From Vreelandella maris (GTDB lineage: Bacteria; Pseudomonadota; Gammaproteobacteria; Pseudomonadales; Halomonadaceae): a stretch of 64,000 nucleotides of DNA. The position numbers and the translations under genes are program-made. The notes beneath the pieces were generated by a model. The model did no database searches and was not told the DNA's origin. It was given only the letters and a program-made list of their open reading frames with translations. Positions within the stretch are counted from its first letter, which is position 1; every line of letters begins with the position of its first letter. The DNA lies in contig NZ_JABWCV010000001.1 of the NCBI RefSeq assembly GCF_013371085.1, positions 62,001 through 126,000 of the forward strand, written 5' to 3'. This document shows positions 17,633 to 27,900 of the stretch, piece after piece.

Positions 17633-20590
17633 TTACCTGCCATTGGCTTCCCGCCAGCGGTCAAACCAGCGGCGCGGTTGAATAACGTGCAAGGTTGGTT
17701 CGCTATCTTCAAGCTCAACGCCTATTCCAACCACTCCAAGGTGCGCATAGAGCGCGCCGTTGGCACTGCGGTCTGCCAGAGCGATGTCCGAAAGCAGTAG
17801 CAGCGGGCCACCGGTGAGCGTCAAGTCGCTAAGGCTAATAAGCTCGCCGTTGATCTCTAGTTGCGCCGTGCCCTCGATATCGTGAACATTCAGCAGGCGC
17901 CCGAGCCAGTCGCTATCCCTGGCGCGGGCGAGAAATAACCGGGCGAGTAATCCCGTGTCGCGCATCTCCAAACGTAGTTGGCTGGCTAGGCGAACAGGGT
18001 CTTCCCACGCTAACTGCGCATCAAACATTGAAAGTTGCACCCACCAACCCGCATCCGATGAGCCGTTTTCATTCTGAAGGTTAACGTTTTCCAGGCGTAG
18101 GAAAGAGTCATTAGCAGTAAAGCGGCGTGTATTCAGATCGCCGTCGGTGAGGTGCAAATACAAGTGCACATCGCCCCGTAGGCGCTGATCCAGTAGCGCC
18201 AGCTCGGCACCAAAGGCGCGCAGCGTTATTTCTCCTTGGGCGTTCAATCCTTCCAGCAGCCATTCGCTGGCTAGGCTGGCTTGCCCATCAAGCAAGGTGA
18301 TACCCGCCCCTTCTGGCAGGTAGCGGTTGTAACGAGTGAAGTCGGGCACCTCGGTAATCGGTAGCGCAATACGCGTCGTGAAGTGCTCGGGTTGGGGCGA
18401 TTCAAGCACTTCGCTAAACTGCTTAGTTTGCGTGGTGAGGGCAAAGTGGCGCCCCTGCACGTGTGGGCTGTCATCGTCTTGGCGCTTTAAGTCAAAGCGG
18501 GGAATGCCAAGCGAGAGCTGGGCCTGCTCGGTGCTATCCAACTGGGCGGTGAGTTCGCCGCGTCCGGTGGCGAGATAGTCTAAAAAAGTGACTTCTAACT
18601 GGTCGGCGTTGACCCGCAATCGAGTCGGTGCTAACAGGCGGTTATCGCGAAAGGCGCCCTGAGCAAAGAGCTGGCCTTCGCCAGCAATGGCCAAGCCATG
18701 GGCGTCAGGCAAAAACGCGTTTAAAAAGCCTAGCCGTTGCACACTACCTTCAAGTGCAAACTGACCACTAGGCACGCTATTGCGGCGCTGAAAACGTCCA
18801 TCGGTTAACACTAATACGCTCTCTAGGCGCTCGCTAGGTCGGTCGATATCGGCCACTTGCCAGCTCAGCCGGGTGCCGCTGATGTTCAACTCTGAACCAT
18901 CCATCGCTACTTGCTGGAGTGGCAGGAATAGCTGCATATCACTGGTTAACGTGCCCGCCTGTTCGCCGTGCTGCCAGCGAGTCGTTAGCCCGTTTCCAGC
19001 TAAATGCACCTCACCGCTGAGTTGCTCTGACGTCATAGTGAGCTGGCCGTGACTCGTGGCTTGGCCGCTAAGCAACTGCAGAGGTGCAGGGGTGGGTAAA
19101 ATGGCCGCTAAATAGCTCTGTAACACGCTAACATTGGGCAGGCGAGCCGCTTGCCAGCTGAGCATGGCGGTGGCTTCATCAGGCGCTTTTTGCGGATTAA
19201 TAGGGCTTGTGGCGATAAGGTTGATGTCAGCGTCGTCAAGTAGCAGGCGCTCTTGGTGATGCAGCGTGGCATCGTTAAAGTTGAGCGTGGCTTCCATTAT
19301 CTCTTGCGGCGTTAACCGGGCATTGAGTGAACCGCTGCCTTGGGCGATAAAGCCGAGCGTATCGGCTGCCAGTTCCGGTGCTTGAATGTTCAGTTGAGCA
19401 TCGTATGGGCGCGACTCGCGAATGCTGGCTGAGGCATCCATTTGGCCATGGCCAGAAAGGCGGATGCTCTGTTCGTCAGCATACGCAGTAAGATAACGGT
19501 CAAGCATATCCAAACGAATGATATTGCCCTTTAATGCCAGGGTAGCCGCTGTGGGAAGGTCGAGCTGATCCAGGCGTTGATTGGGAATTTGGGTCGCAAG
19601 GCGAAGTTCAGGATGCTCTGCATAGGGGCGCTTCTCGGCCAGTTCTACTTCTGCCAGCTCTACATCACTGAGCTGGGTCGAAAAATGCAGTTGGTCGTTC
19701 TCAACCGCCAAGCGAACTTGGCCTTTACCGGTGGCTGTTTGACGTGGAGGCGGGTTGTCAGCGATTAGCCAGCGGGGTGAATCATCGGGCGTGCGCAGGC
19801 GTTGCTCATCAACGGCTAAGCGCAACACTGGCGCAGCCAGCATTAATTCGCTACCGGGCTGTAACTTACCCGCGGTTAGCTTAAGTTCTCCTGTTAATGC
19901 GCCGCGCCCCTCCAGGGTTAGCCAGGGCAGGGCATCTAAATAGGGCATAAAGACATCCCAGGCATCCGCTTGGGCAGCTAGCTGAAGCTGGGCAGAAAGT
20001 GCTGACAGCAGGCGGGAGTTAAGTTCGCCACTGGCGACGTTGACAGGGGTTATCGAATCGAGCGTTGCCTCGGCGTTAAGATTGATATTACGAACTAAGG
20101 TTGCTTGATCACTCAGGCGAACTAAACGACCATTAGTAATGGCGAGCGAAACAGTAGGAATGGCTAGGGTGTCGCGGCTTAGTGTGGTCTCTGCTACGTG
20201 TAGCTGGCCCTCCGCTTCCAGCGCGATATCACCGACGGTCAGGCGGCGAATGCCCTCAGCATCGAGCGCGTTAATATGCAGCTCGCCGCGCAGCAGGGCC
20301 AGCAAAGAGAGCGAAAGGGTAGCGCGTTCGGCCTCAATGGAGATCGGCAAGGCTTCATCTTCACGAGCGAGATACAGCCCCTCGACCTCCCAACGCCCGG
20401 GGTGTCGGCTGGCGCCTTGCTCCCAGCGGATGTCGATGCCTTCAAATTGGGAAATGCGTTTGGGTAGCCACTGACTATTAAGCAGCCAATAGCTGCCCGC
20501 TACCCAGATCAGGATGATAAACAGCACGCCAATCAACACCCTGAAAAGCAAGCGGGGTAGGCGATTTTTACGAGTGTTCGCGTCAGACAT
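17633..20590 (-). CDS. Large AsmA/YdbH-like inner-membrane-anchored beta-rich protein
   Basis: 985 residues: basic N-terminus, one transmembrane helix (about 15-35, LLFRVLIGVLFIILIWVAG), then a very long run of alternating beta strands with no other membrane segment, the layout of AsmA/TamB/YdbH proteins that bridge the periplasm and move phospholipids. Repeated phrases of the type LxLxLxxGxL and DxSxSIRESRPYDAQLNI support repeating beta-groove units. Compared with E. coli YdbH (about 880) it is longer. I do not see a TamB C-terminal DUF490 signature. Single gene, convergent with the TRIC gene at 16 bases. Function in envelope lipid transport is inference; exact subfamily not settled. Confidence 0.6.
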   Translation of the reverse strand: MSDANTRKNRLPRLLFRVLIGVLFIILIWVAGSYWLLNSQWLPKRISQFEGIDIRWEQGASRHPGRWEVEGLYLAREDEALPISIEAERATLSLSLLALLRGELHINALDAEGIRRLTVGDIALEAEGQLHVAETTLSRDTLAIPTVSLAITNGRLVRLSDQATLVRNINLNAEATLDSITPVNVASGELNSRLLSALSAQLQLAAQADAWDVFMPYLDALPWLTLEGRGALTGELKLTAGKLQPGSELMLAAPVLRLAVDEQRLRTPDDSPRWLIADNPPPRQTATGKGQVRLAVENDQLHFSTQLSDVELAEVELAEKRPYAEHPELRLATQIPNQRLDQLDLPTAATLALKGNIIRLDMLDRYLTAYADEQSIRLSGHGQMDASASIRESRPYDAQLNIQAPELAADTLGFIAQGSGSLNARLTPQEIMEATLNFNDATLHHQERLLLDDADINLIATSPINPQKAPDEATAMLSWQAARLPNVSVLQSYLAAILPTPAPLQLLSGQATSHGQLTMTSEQLSGEVHLAGNGLTTRWQHGEQAGTLTSDMQLFLPLQQVAMDGSELNISGTRLSWQVADIDRPSERLESVLVLTDGRFQRRNSVPSGQFALEGSVQRLGFLNAFLPDAHGLAIAGEGQLFAQGAFRDNRLLAPTRLRVNADQLEVTFLDYLATGRGELTAQLDSTEQAQLSLGIPRFDLKRQDDDSPHVQGRHFALTTQTKQFSEVLESPQPEHFTTRIALPITEVPDFTRYNRYLPEGAGITLLDGQASLASEWLLEGLNAQGEITLRAFGAELALLDQRLRGDVHLYLHLTDGDLNTRRFTANDSFLRLENVNLQNENGSSDAGWWVQLSMFDAQLAWEDPVRLASQLRLEMRDTGLLARLFLARARDSDWLGRLLNVHDIEGTAQLEINGELISLSDLTLTGGPLLLLSDIALADRSANGALYAHLGVVGIGVELEDSEPTLHVIQPRRWFDRWREANGR

Positions 20591-20699
20591 AGTGGCTTCC
20601 CTGGCAGATTACTCCTGTTGGGGCGTGTTTTATGGCATTATGCGCGGCGTTGGGCAGTGATGGGTTTTCGATTTCAACGCTAGGCAGGCAACAAACGCC

Positions 20700-21407
20700 A
20701 TGTTCAAGGATTTTTATACGCAGCGCGGAGAGTATGTGGTGATCTCCGCAGAGCAGGCCAGTCGCTTCGCCAAAGGCGTGGCGGGTGACTACAACCCTAT
20801 TCATAATCCGGATGCACGCCGCTTTTGCGTGCCCGGCGATCTGCTGTTTGTATTGGTGCTCACAAAGTTTGGGTTGTCGCGGCAAATGGAATTTCGCTTC
20901 ACCAACATGGTGGGCGCGGATACGCCGCTTAAATTCAGCGAAGCAGACGACGGCACACTGCATGTCTGCGATGAGAGCGGTAAAGGTTACTTGCAGGTGG
21001 TGCGCAGGGGTGACATTACCCATGATCCCGCTGTGGTGGAAGCCTTTGCACGCTGTTATGTAGCGTTTTCAGGCAAGAATTTCCCCCACTATCTCAAACC
21101 ACTCATGGAGCAACATGGGGTTATGTTTAACCCTAAGCGCCCACTGGTGATCTACGATAGCATGGGTTTTTCACTCAAGCGCTTAGATGGCTTTTCACCG
21201 GGCTTAACGCTGAATCACTCTTCGTTAGAAGTTAACGGCAAACGTGCCGATGCACGGCTGGAATTCTCGATAGAGTCCGCCGGTGAAGCGGTAGGGGTGG
21301 GCTCCAAAAAGCTCGTGGTGAGCGGCCTGTGCGATTATGACGCCGATGAAATGGCCGCTATTGTTGAAGAGTTTTATCGGCTTAAAGCCGCTTACGAATC
21401 AGCCTGA
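20700..21407 (+). CDS. DUF3581 family protein (hotdog-like fold)
   Basis: 235 residues. N-terminus FKDFYTQRGEYVVISAEQASRFAKGVAGDYNPIHNPDARRFC and VPGDLLFVLVLTKFGLSRQM are the conserved core of the gammaproteobacterial DUF3581 family. The DYNPIHNPDARR stretch resembles the D-x-x-P-x-H-x-x-x-x-A catalytic motif of MaoC-type hydratases (hotdog fold), so a thioester- or acyl-related role is plausible but unproven. Divergent from the AsmA-like gene (109-base spacer), convergent with the transglutaminase gene. Confidence 0.8.
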   Translation: MFKDFYTQRGEYVVISAEQASRFAKGVAGDYNPIHNPDARRFCVPGDLLFVLVLTKFGLSRQMEFRFTNMVGADTPLKFSEADDGTLHVCDESGKGYLQVVRRGDITHDPAVVEAFARCYVAFSGKNFPHYLKPLMEQHGVMFNPKRPLVIYDSMGFSLKRLDGFSPGLTLNHSSLEVNGKRADARLEFSIESAGEAVGVGSKKLVVSGLCDYDADEMAAIVEEFYRLKAAYESA

Positions 21408-21419
21408 TGGCTATCAGAT

Positions 21420-21435
21420 ATTAATAATTATTAAT
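21420..21435. terminator. AT-only 16-bp palindrome between convergent genes
   Basis: ATTAATAATTATTAAT is a perfect palindrome followed by GTTTTAG, 12 bases after the DUF3581 stop. It could fold but contains no GC pairs, so it is at best a weak terminator. Confidence 0.25.
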
Positions 21436-21438
21436 GTT

Positions 21439-22305
21439 TTAGCTCGCCAGCGGCATGACATCGACTTCAACTTCAAGATGGTGTTCGCCGCCGCCGTTCA
21501 TAACCCCTTTGAGCGGCGCGACATCTGCATAATCACGCCCCCAAGCCAGTACGGGATGCTGTTCACCAGCCACTGAGCCATTGGTGGGGTCAAGCGCCAG
21601 CCAGCCCCATTCAGGGATCCAGGTCGCCAGCCACGCATGGGAAGCATCCGCGCCGATCAGGCGCGGATGCCCGGGCGGTGGCTGGGTTTCCAGATAACCG
21701 CTGACGTAGCGCGCGGCGAGCCCTACCGAACGCAGTGCGCCAATCGCCAGGTGAGCAAAGTCCTGACAAACCCCGCGCCGGTTGGCGAGCACCTCGCTTA
21801 ACGGTGTCGCCAGCGTAGTAAAGCTGGGGTCGTATTCAAAGGTGCTATAAATCAACTCATTTAGCGCTAGCGCCGCTTCAATAAGTGGCCTGCCCGGGGT
21901 GAAGCAGCTGCGGGCAAAGGCCGCTAGCTCGTCGTTACGACGGATAAACGGTGAGTCCAACCGGTAGAGTTGAACGTCAAAGCTGTTGTCCTGGTTAAGT
22001 AGCTGGGCAACGTTTTCCCATGCTGGTGAAACAGTTGGCAGGGCGGTGAGCGGTTGAGTATTCAGTGGTGTTACCACGGTGACATCCAGCGTTTGATGAA
22101 CCTCTTCCATGGCGAAATAGAGCACCCGGTTACCGAATATATCGCAGCGCTCCTTTTGTACCTGCGGCGCAGGGCTAATATGTAATTCCGAAGCGCCACA
22201 CTGCTGATGGGGCGTTTTGCGTGGAAGCACCCGTGCTTCACTATGGCACAACGTTACCGGAGCGCTGTAGTGGTAGCGGGTGGTATGCCGCAACGTATAG
22301 TTCAT
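21439..22305 (-). CDS. Transglutaminase-like cysteine protein (short form)
   Basis: 288 residues: bacterial transglutaminase N-terminal beta domain (about 1-85, MNYTLRHTTRYHYSAPV...) and a transglutaminase core with a full Cys-His-Asp triad: Cys180 in NRRGVCQDFAHL, His223 in DASHAWLATWIP, Asp239 in LALDPTNG. The fold can hydrolyse or transfer amide bonds. Last gene of a minus-strand operon: its ATG overlaps the stop of the ATP-grasp/alpha-E fusion gene by 4 bases. Context points to processing of an amide- or peptide-containing product made by the neighbouring ligase-like proteins (inference). Confidence 0.9.
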   Translation of the reverse strand: MNYTLRHTTRYHYSAPVTLCHSEARVLPRKTPHQQCGASELHISPAPQVQKERCDIFGNRVLYFAMEEVHQTLDVTVVTPLNTQPLTALPTVSPAWENVAQLLNQDNSFDVQLYRLDSPFIRRNDELAAFARSCFTPGRPLIEAALALNELIYSTFEYDPSFTTLATPLSEVLANRRGVCQDFAHLAIGALRSVGLAARYVSGYLETQPPPGHPRLIGADASHAWLATWIPEWGWLALDPTNGSVAGEQHPVLAWGRDYADVAPLKGVMNGGGEHHLEVEVDVMPLAS

Positions 22306-24707
22306 GCATCGGGCTCCATACTAACTAGCTGGCGAGGTCGTTCCACATGGCTGAAATGGCTCTGGCTAATGGCTTCAGAAAGCGCACTCAGGGGCTCAAT
22401 CAGGGCGTCCAGCAGTTGTTCTAACGCCTCTTGCGCCTCGGGGGTATCCGCTAAATGGCTCAAACGATCAATATCCGCAAGATGGAGCGCTGCATTCGCC
22501 TGAATCAACAGCCTGCGTTCGGCGTTACGGTAGGGGGATGTAGTGCCGGGCAGGCGATCCATCTGACGCTCAATGCGCTTGAGCATATAACCCACCGAGC
22601 GAGGGTTAGTCTCGTCGAACAGCAGTAGGTCAAGAATGGCCGCTGGGTGTAGCTCGCTGCGGTAGCGGCGTCGATAAGCGGTAAAGTTATCGGTGGTGGC
22701 AAGCACGACTTCCCACAGTGCCAAGCCCGGCGAATGCGGCGCATTAAGGGTAAGTTTGAGTAGCGAGAGCAAGCCCAGCACGCGATCCAGGAAGCGGCCA
22801 ATATCCATGAACCGCCAGCCATAGTGGTGCGGCATGGTCTCGTTGCAGAGTCCGAAAAACGCAGCCAGCTGGGCCGATAGCCCTTCACAAGCGCGCCGCG
22901 CCGCGCTGGCTCCCAAGCTGGGGTTGAAGGTGGCCATGCGTTGGCGCAACTGGTGCACGACCCTCCAGGAGTCGTCGCCTAAATGGTCGCGCACGCTGCG
23001 TGCATTACGCATTAATTGCGAGAATAGTGGCTGCAGCGCTTGGGGTTCCACGTCATCGAACTGCGCCAGTAGCGCCGCCCGCTTTTGTTCAAAACCGGTC
23101 AGTGGCGCTTGTAAGCGGTGCTCGTCGTCTTTGTTGAGCGTGGTGATATCCAGGGCTAGCAGTAGCTCATCCAGCAACTGGTCGGCGATCGCGTCCTGGT
23201 CGTACTCCATCAGCCTTAGCAGTGCTTCACGCAGCAAGCGGGCGCGCGTGTCTAATCGCTCACCGTAGCGGCCTAGCCAAAACAGGCTTTCAGCCACCCG
23301 GCTGGGTAGATCCGTCCCATCCCGCGTGGCCACCACCGGGCCGCGGGCCTGGCGCAGCTGGCTGACATGCGGCTGGGGTGAGGCTGCGGTGACCCACACA
23401 TCTTTGACAATGCTGGTGCTCAGTGAGGGCAAGCCAGGCGCACCGACCCAGGCTAAACCGCCAGGCATCACCTGGTATTCGTCCTCCGTGTTACGGTTGA
23501 CGGTGGTCGGGGTGCGGGTCACAAAGCAGCGCAGGTTTAACGTAGTGGGCTCCAGCCGCTGCAGGTGACTGTCAAATATCGGTGCGCTGGCCGGTTGCGT
23601 AGAGGCATCGGCGTTGGGTAGCAACAGTGTCTCACCCAGTAAGTGTTCGCACAGTGCTGGCAGGTAGTCAGCTAATACTGGGGCTTCTAAAATGCCTACC
23701 CCCAGTGCGTTCGATAACGCTACACCGCCTGAACGCATAGCTTGTAACAGCCCCGGCACCCCGAGCTGCGAATCGCCGCGCAGCTCCAGCGGGTCGCAGT
23801 AAGCGTCGTCGCAATGGCGTAATATCACATCGACCGGCTGCAAGCCGCCCAGGGTGCGCAGCCAAACCTGCGTATCACGCACCACCAAGTCCTGCCCTTC
23901 TACCAACGCGATATTGAGGTAATTAGCCAGATAGGCGTGCTCAAAATAGCGCGGGCTCGCCGGCCCCGGCGTTAATAGAATCAGAGTGGGATTATCGCGG
24001 TGCTGATAGGCCATGGCGATGAGCGTTCGGTGATGCAAATCCAGGAAACCCGCCAACCGCTTCAAAGGCGCGTTACGGTACATGCCGGGTAGGGCACGGG
24101 CCATCAATATGCGATTTTCAAGCGCAAAGCCCGTACCGGACGGCGCCTGTAGCCGGTCGGACATAACCCGCCATTGCCCTTGGGTGTCCTGAATAATATC
24201 CACGCCGTGAAAGCCTATCGGTGCACGGTCGTTGGGTAGCGAACGATGGCAGGGCAGCAAGAGAAGCGGTGATGCAAGCAGTTCCTGAGTCGGCAACAGG
24301 CCTAGGTCAAAGAGTGTTTTGGGCCCGTATATGTCGTTATAAAGGGCGGTCAGCAGGCGGCTACGCTGGGTAAGCCCTGCCTCCAGCGCTTGCCACTGCA
24401 CTTCATCAATCACCCAGGGCAGTGGGTCGAGCCGCCAAGAACGCCCTTGGGTTTCATCGTGCATATTGAAGATGACGCCGTTTTCGGCCAGCAGGCGCTG
24501 AATCTCTTCATGCTGCTGCAAACGCCCCGTGGGGCCCATGCTCTCCAGCGAGCCCAGTAAGCTTTCCCAGCCCGGGCGTAACTGCCCTTGACCATCGAGC
24601 ATGGCGTCATACGTGCCGGGCTGTCCCTTGCCTAGCTGGTTCAAGTAATCCTCAACGAGCCCATTAGCCATGGGCGCGAGAAGTGAGGGTGAGACAGGGG
24701 CCGTCAT
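22302..24707 (-). CDS. Circularly permuted ATP-grasp / alpha-E (DUF403) fusion protein with internal loss
   Basis: 801 residues. Residues about 1-465 match circularly permuted type-2 ATP-grasp (DUF404/DUF407): YDAMLDGQGQLRPGWESL, APSGTGFALENRILMARALPGMY, LTPGPASPRYFEHAYLANYL, VMPGGLAWV. Residues from about 470 (SRVAESLFWLGRYGERLDTRARLL) to the end are an alpha-E helical domain. Compared with the stand-alone paralog at 28660, about 60 residues are missing after LLPN (around residue 366; near base 23605), including the stretch equivalent to YVLDHLDELVVKPANESGGY, so the nucleotide-binding site is probably incomplete. Sits between two transglutaminase genes in one operon. Confidence 0.88.
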   Translation of the reverse strand: MTAPVSPSLLAPMANGLVEDYLNQLGKGQPGTYDAMLDGQGQLRPGWESLLGSLESMGPTGRLQQHEEIQRLLAENGVIFNMHDETQGRSWRLDPLPWVIDEVQWQALEAGLTQRSRLLTALYNDIYGPKTLFDLGLLPTQELLASPLLLLPCHRSLPNDRAPIGFHGVDIIQDTQGQWRVMSDRLQAPSGTGFALENRILMARALPGMYRNAPLKRLAGFLDLHHRTLIAMAYQHRDNPTLILLTPGPASPRYFEHAYLANYLNIALVEGQDLVVRDTQVWLRTLGGLQPVDVILRHCDDAYCDPLELRGDSQLGVPGLLQAMRSGGVALSNALGVGILEAPVLADYLPALCEHLLGETLLLPNADASTQPASAPIFDSHLQRLEPTTLNLRCFVTRTPTTVNRNTEDEYQVMPGGLAWVGAPGLPSLSTSIVKDVWVTAASPQPHVSQLRQARGPVVATRDGTDLPSRVAESLFWLGRYGERLDTRARLLREALLRLMEYDQDAIADQLLDELLLALDITTLNKDDEHRLQAPLTGFEQKRAALLAQFDDVEPQALQPLFSQLMRNARSVRDHLGDDSWRVVHQLRQRMATFNPSLGASAARRACEGLSAQLAAFFGLCNETMPHHYGWRFMDIGRFLDRVLGLLSLLKLTLNAPHSPGLALWEVVLATTDNFTAYRRRYRSELHPAAILDLLLFDETNPRSVGYMLKRIERQMDRLPGTTSPYRNAERRLLIQANAALHLADIDRLSHLADTPEAQEALEQLLDALIEPLSALSEAISQSHFSHVERPRQLVSMEPDA

Positions 24708-24769
24708 TATCCTTGTAATCCTGAGAGGTAAGGGGGCGGATTATCTAGCACTGGCTACTAAGAGAAAAG

Positions 24770-24939
24770 CATTAGCTTAGAAACCCGCTGATTAACTATT
24801 GCGCTTGGCCATACGGCGTTAAAAATCGCCTCAAAATGCTCATTTACACCCAGTAAACTCCGCTTTTTCGTTAATTTTTGCCTTGTCTGGCCTTCGCTCA
24901 TTACGTTAATCAGGGGCTCCTTAGTTAAAAACATTAGCT
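24770..24939. repeat. MITE-like imperfect inverted-repeat element with 8-bp flanking direct repeats
   Basis: Left arm 24777-24810 and right arm 24889-24923 pair imperfectly: CCCGCTGATTAAC...GGCC on the left against GGCC...GTTAATCAGGGG on the right. A small inner hairpin TTTAC/GTAAA lies near the middle (24843-24857). CATTAGCT occurs directly on both sides (24770-24777 and 24932-24939), as expected of a target duplication; the right copy overlaps the TAA stop of the long transglutaminase/DUF2126 gene. No coding capacity. Confidence 0.5.
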
Positions 24940-27900
24940 AGGCGTCCAGCGCAGATCGAGCGTTTGTGGCAGTTCCAGGCTGGGGGTTTCCAGCTTGGGA
25001 GCTTGATGGCCATGACTATGGCCACTGTCACTAAAACGCCCCAGTCTTCGGGCTTCGGCTTCAAACGCATTGACCGGGAAGGTATCGAAATTACGCCCGG
25101 TCGGATGCACCACGTAATAGGTACAACCCGCCACAGAGCGCTGGTTCCAGGTATCAATCACATCAAACACCAGCGGTGCATGAATAGGAATCTGCGGATG
25201 CAGTGCCGAGGGCGGCTGCCAGGCGCGGTAGCGCACCCCGGCGACTGCTTCCCCGTTTCTGCCGGTGGCTGAAAGCGGCACCCGGCGCCCGTTGCAGGTC
25301 ACCAGGTAGCGGTCACCGCTCATACCGCTGACTTTGACTTCCAGGCGCTCCACCGAGGAATCCACGTAGCGGGCTGTACCGCCCGCGGCGGCCTCTTCAC
25401 CCAGCACATGCCAGGGCTCGATGGCTTGGCGTAGCTCGATATCTAGCATGGGCGTATGCAACCGACCGTGCAGCGGAAAGCGAAACTCCAGGAAGGGAGC
25501 GAACCACTCAAGATCAAAATCGAAGCCGTGGTGGCGTAGATCACTGAGCACATCGTCAAGATCGTTCCACAAGTAGTGGGGCAGCATCCAGCGATCCTGC
25601 AAGGCGCTACCCCAGCGCACCGGTTTGGCCCGATAGGGTGTTTTCCAGCAGCGCGCGACAAGGGCGCGAATCAGCAGCATCTGCATAAGGCTCATGCGCG
25701 CATGGGGCGGCATCTCAAAGCCACGTAGCTCCAATAAACCGAGTCGGCCGCTGTCGCTATCCGGTGAGTAGAGTTTGTCGATACAGAACTCGGCGCGGTG
25801 GGTGTTGCCGGTTAGGTCAGTTAACAGGTGGCGGAGTAAGCGATCGACCAGCCAGGGTTGTACTACGTCACCTTCGGGCATTTGCTGTAACGCAATTTCC
25901 AGCTCGTAAAGTGCTTCGTGACGTGCTTCATCCACCCGCGGCGCTTGGCTGGTCGGGCCAATAAATAGACCCGAAAACAGATAAGAGAGGCTAGGGTGAT
26001 GCTGCCAATAAGTCACTAAGCTGGCGAGCAGATCCGGGCGGCGTAAAAACGGCGAATCGTCAGGCGTCAGGCCGCCTAGCGTGACGTGGTTGCCACCGCC
26101 GGTGCCGGTGTGGCGTCCGTCGAGCATGAATTTTTCGGTGCCCAGGCGAGTTTCTCGTGCCTCAGCGTAGAGCCGTTCGGTTTGCGCGACCAGGGTTTGC
26201 CAGCTGGCCGCAGGCATAATATTCACTTCGATCACGCCTGGGTCGGGGGTGATCATAAAGTTTTCCAGGCGCGGGTCTCTGGGTGGTGAGTCGCCCTCTA
26301 CCATCACCGGGCAAGCGAGCTCTTTAGCACACTCTTCAACGGTACTGAGCAGGTCAAGGTAGTGCTCTAAGCTGGTGAGCGGCGGCAGGAAAACATGCAA
26401 ACGGCCCTCTCGAGGCTCCACACATAGACTGGTGTGAATAATGCCACTCTCGCGGTCGTTTTCTGCCCGTGGCTGCTGCTGGACATCTTCGCCTTCAGGG
26501 TGCGATGGGCTGGGGTGGCTGGATCGCCCCAGGCGTTCGGCATCGCTGATATGCAGTTGTTCAGCGTTGCGGCGGGCGACTTCGCCGTGAATGTCGCCCA
26601 GTGCCGGGCGGGGAGCGAATAGCGATTCGGGCTGGGGCTGCTCTTCCGGGTCAGCCCAGGGCAACGCCGAAAGCGGTAAGCGCAGCCCCATGGGGGAATC
26701 GCCGGGAACCAGAAAAAGGTGGTCGCGCTTGAGCGGCCAGCGGCCGCTTTCCCAGCGGTGAGCTTGGCTGATCGAGTGGCGCAGTGGCAGAGCGTAACCA
26801 ACGACTTCGTCCAGGCCTTGTTCCAATAGGCGGGCTAAACGGTGGCGCTCGGCATCATCTTTAAGGTTGGCTTCGCGTGGGTCAACGTTAACTGGCAGCG
26901 ACTGCTCTTTCCAAAGGTAGTAGTAGGCATCCTCAAACGCCGGAATCCAGTAACGTTCGGCCACACCCAGCCGCTCGCTGAGTGCCTTGGTAAAGCGTTG
27001 CGCCATGGTGTTATCCACGTTCACTTTCGGGGCAGCCTCCAGGCAGGCCAGCCACTGTGGGTCGCGCCATAGCGGCACTCCATCTTTACGCCAGTAGCAA
27101 GCCAGCGCCCAACGGGGCAGCGGTTCGCCGGGGTACCACTTGCCCTGCTGCTGCTGAATGGCGCTGCTGGGGGCATAGGCGGCCTGAAGGCGCGTCAGTA
27201 GTGCTTCGGCACGTTCCCGCTTGTGCTCACCGAGCGCTTCGGTATTCCACTGCGGGCTCTCCATATCATCGACCGATACAAAGGTAGGTTCGCCACCCAT
27301 GGTCAGGCGCACATCTTGCTGAAGAAGCTCGGCATCCACGTCGTCGCCGAGGTTGCAGATACGCTGCCACTGCTCATCGCTATACGGCTTGGTGACCCGT
27401 GGGTCTTCGTGGATACGCTCCACTTCCATGGTCACATCGAATGTGACTTCGCACTTATCCGAAAAACCGGTAATGGCCGCCGCGCTACCCGTGGTGGGGG
27501 TTGCGGCCAACGGGATATGGCCTTCGCCTGCAAACAGGCCCGAGGTGGGGTCAAGGCCTACCCAGCCTGCACCAGGTAGAAACACTTCGGTCCAGGCGTG
27601 TAAATCGGTGAAATCTACTTCTGTACCGCTGGGGCCATCGAGTGCCTTGACATCGGATTTAAGCTGAATCAAATAGCCCGATACAAAGCGTGCCGCGAGG
27701 CCTAGATAGCGAAAAATCTGTACCAGCAACCAGGCGCTATCGCGGCACGAGCCACTGGCCAGGGACAGGGTCTCCTCACAGCTTTGTACACCGGGCTCCA
27801 AGCGCACCAGGTAACCGATATCGTCTTGTAGGCGCTGGTTAAGTGCGACCAGGAAATCGACGGTGGTGGTCGGTTCGCGGGGCACGCCCTTGAGCCACTC

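Noticed and set aside
24718-24933. Rho-independent terminator for the DUF2126 gene
   Set aside because: The hairpins here belong to the larger inverted-repeat element, and the downstream fusion gene is in the same direction; no stem plus T-run of terminator type.
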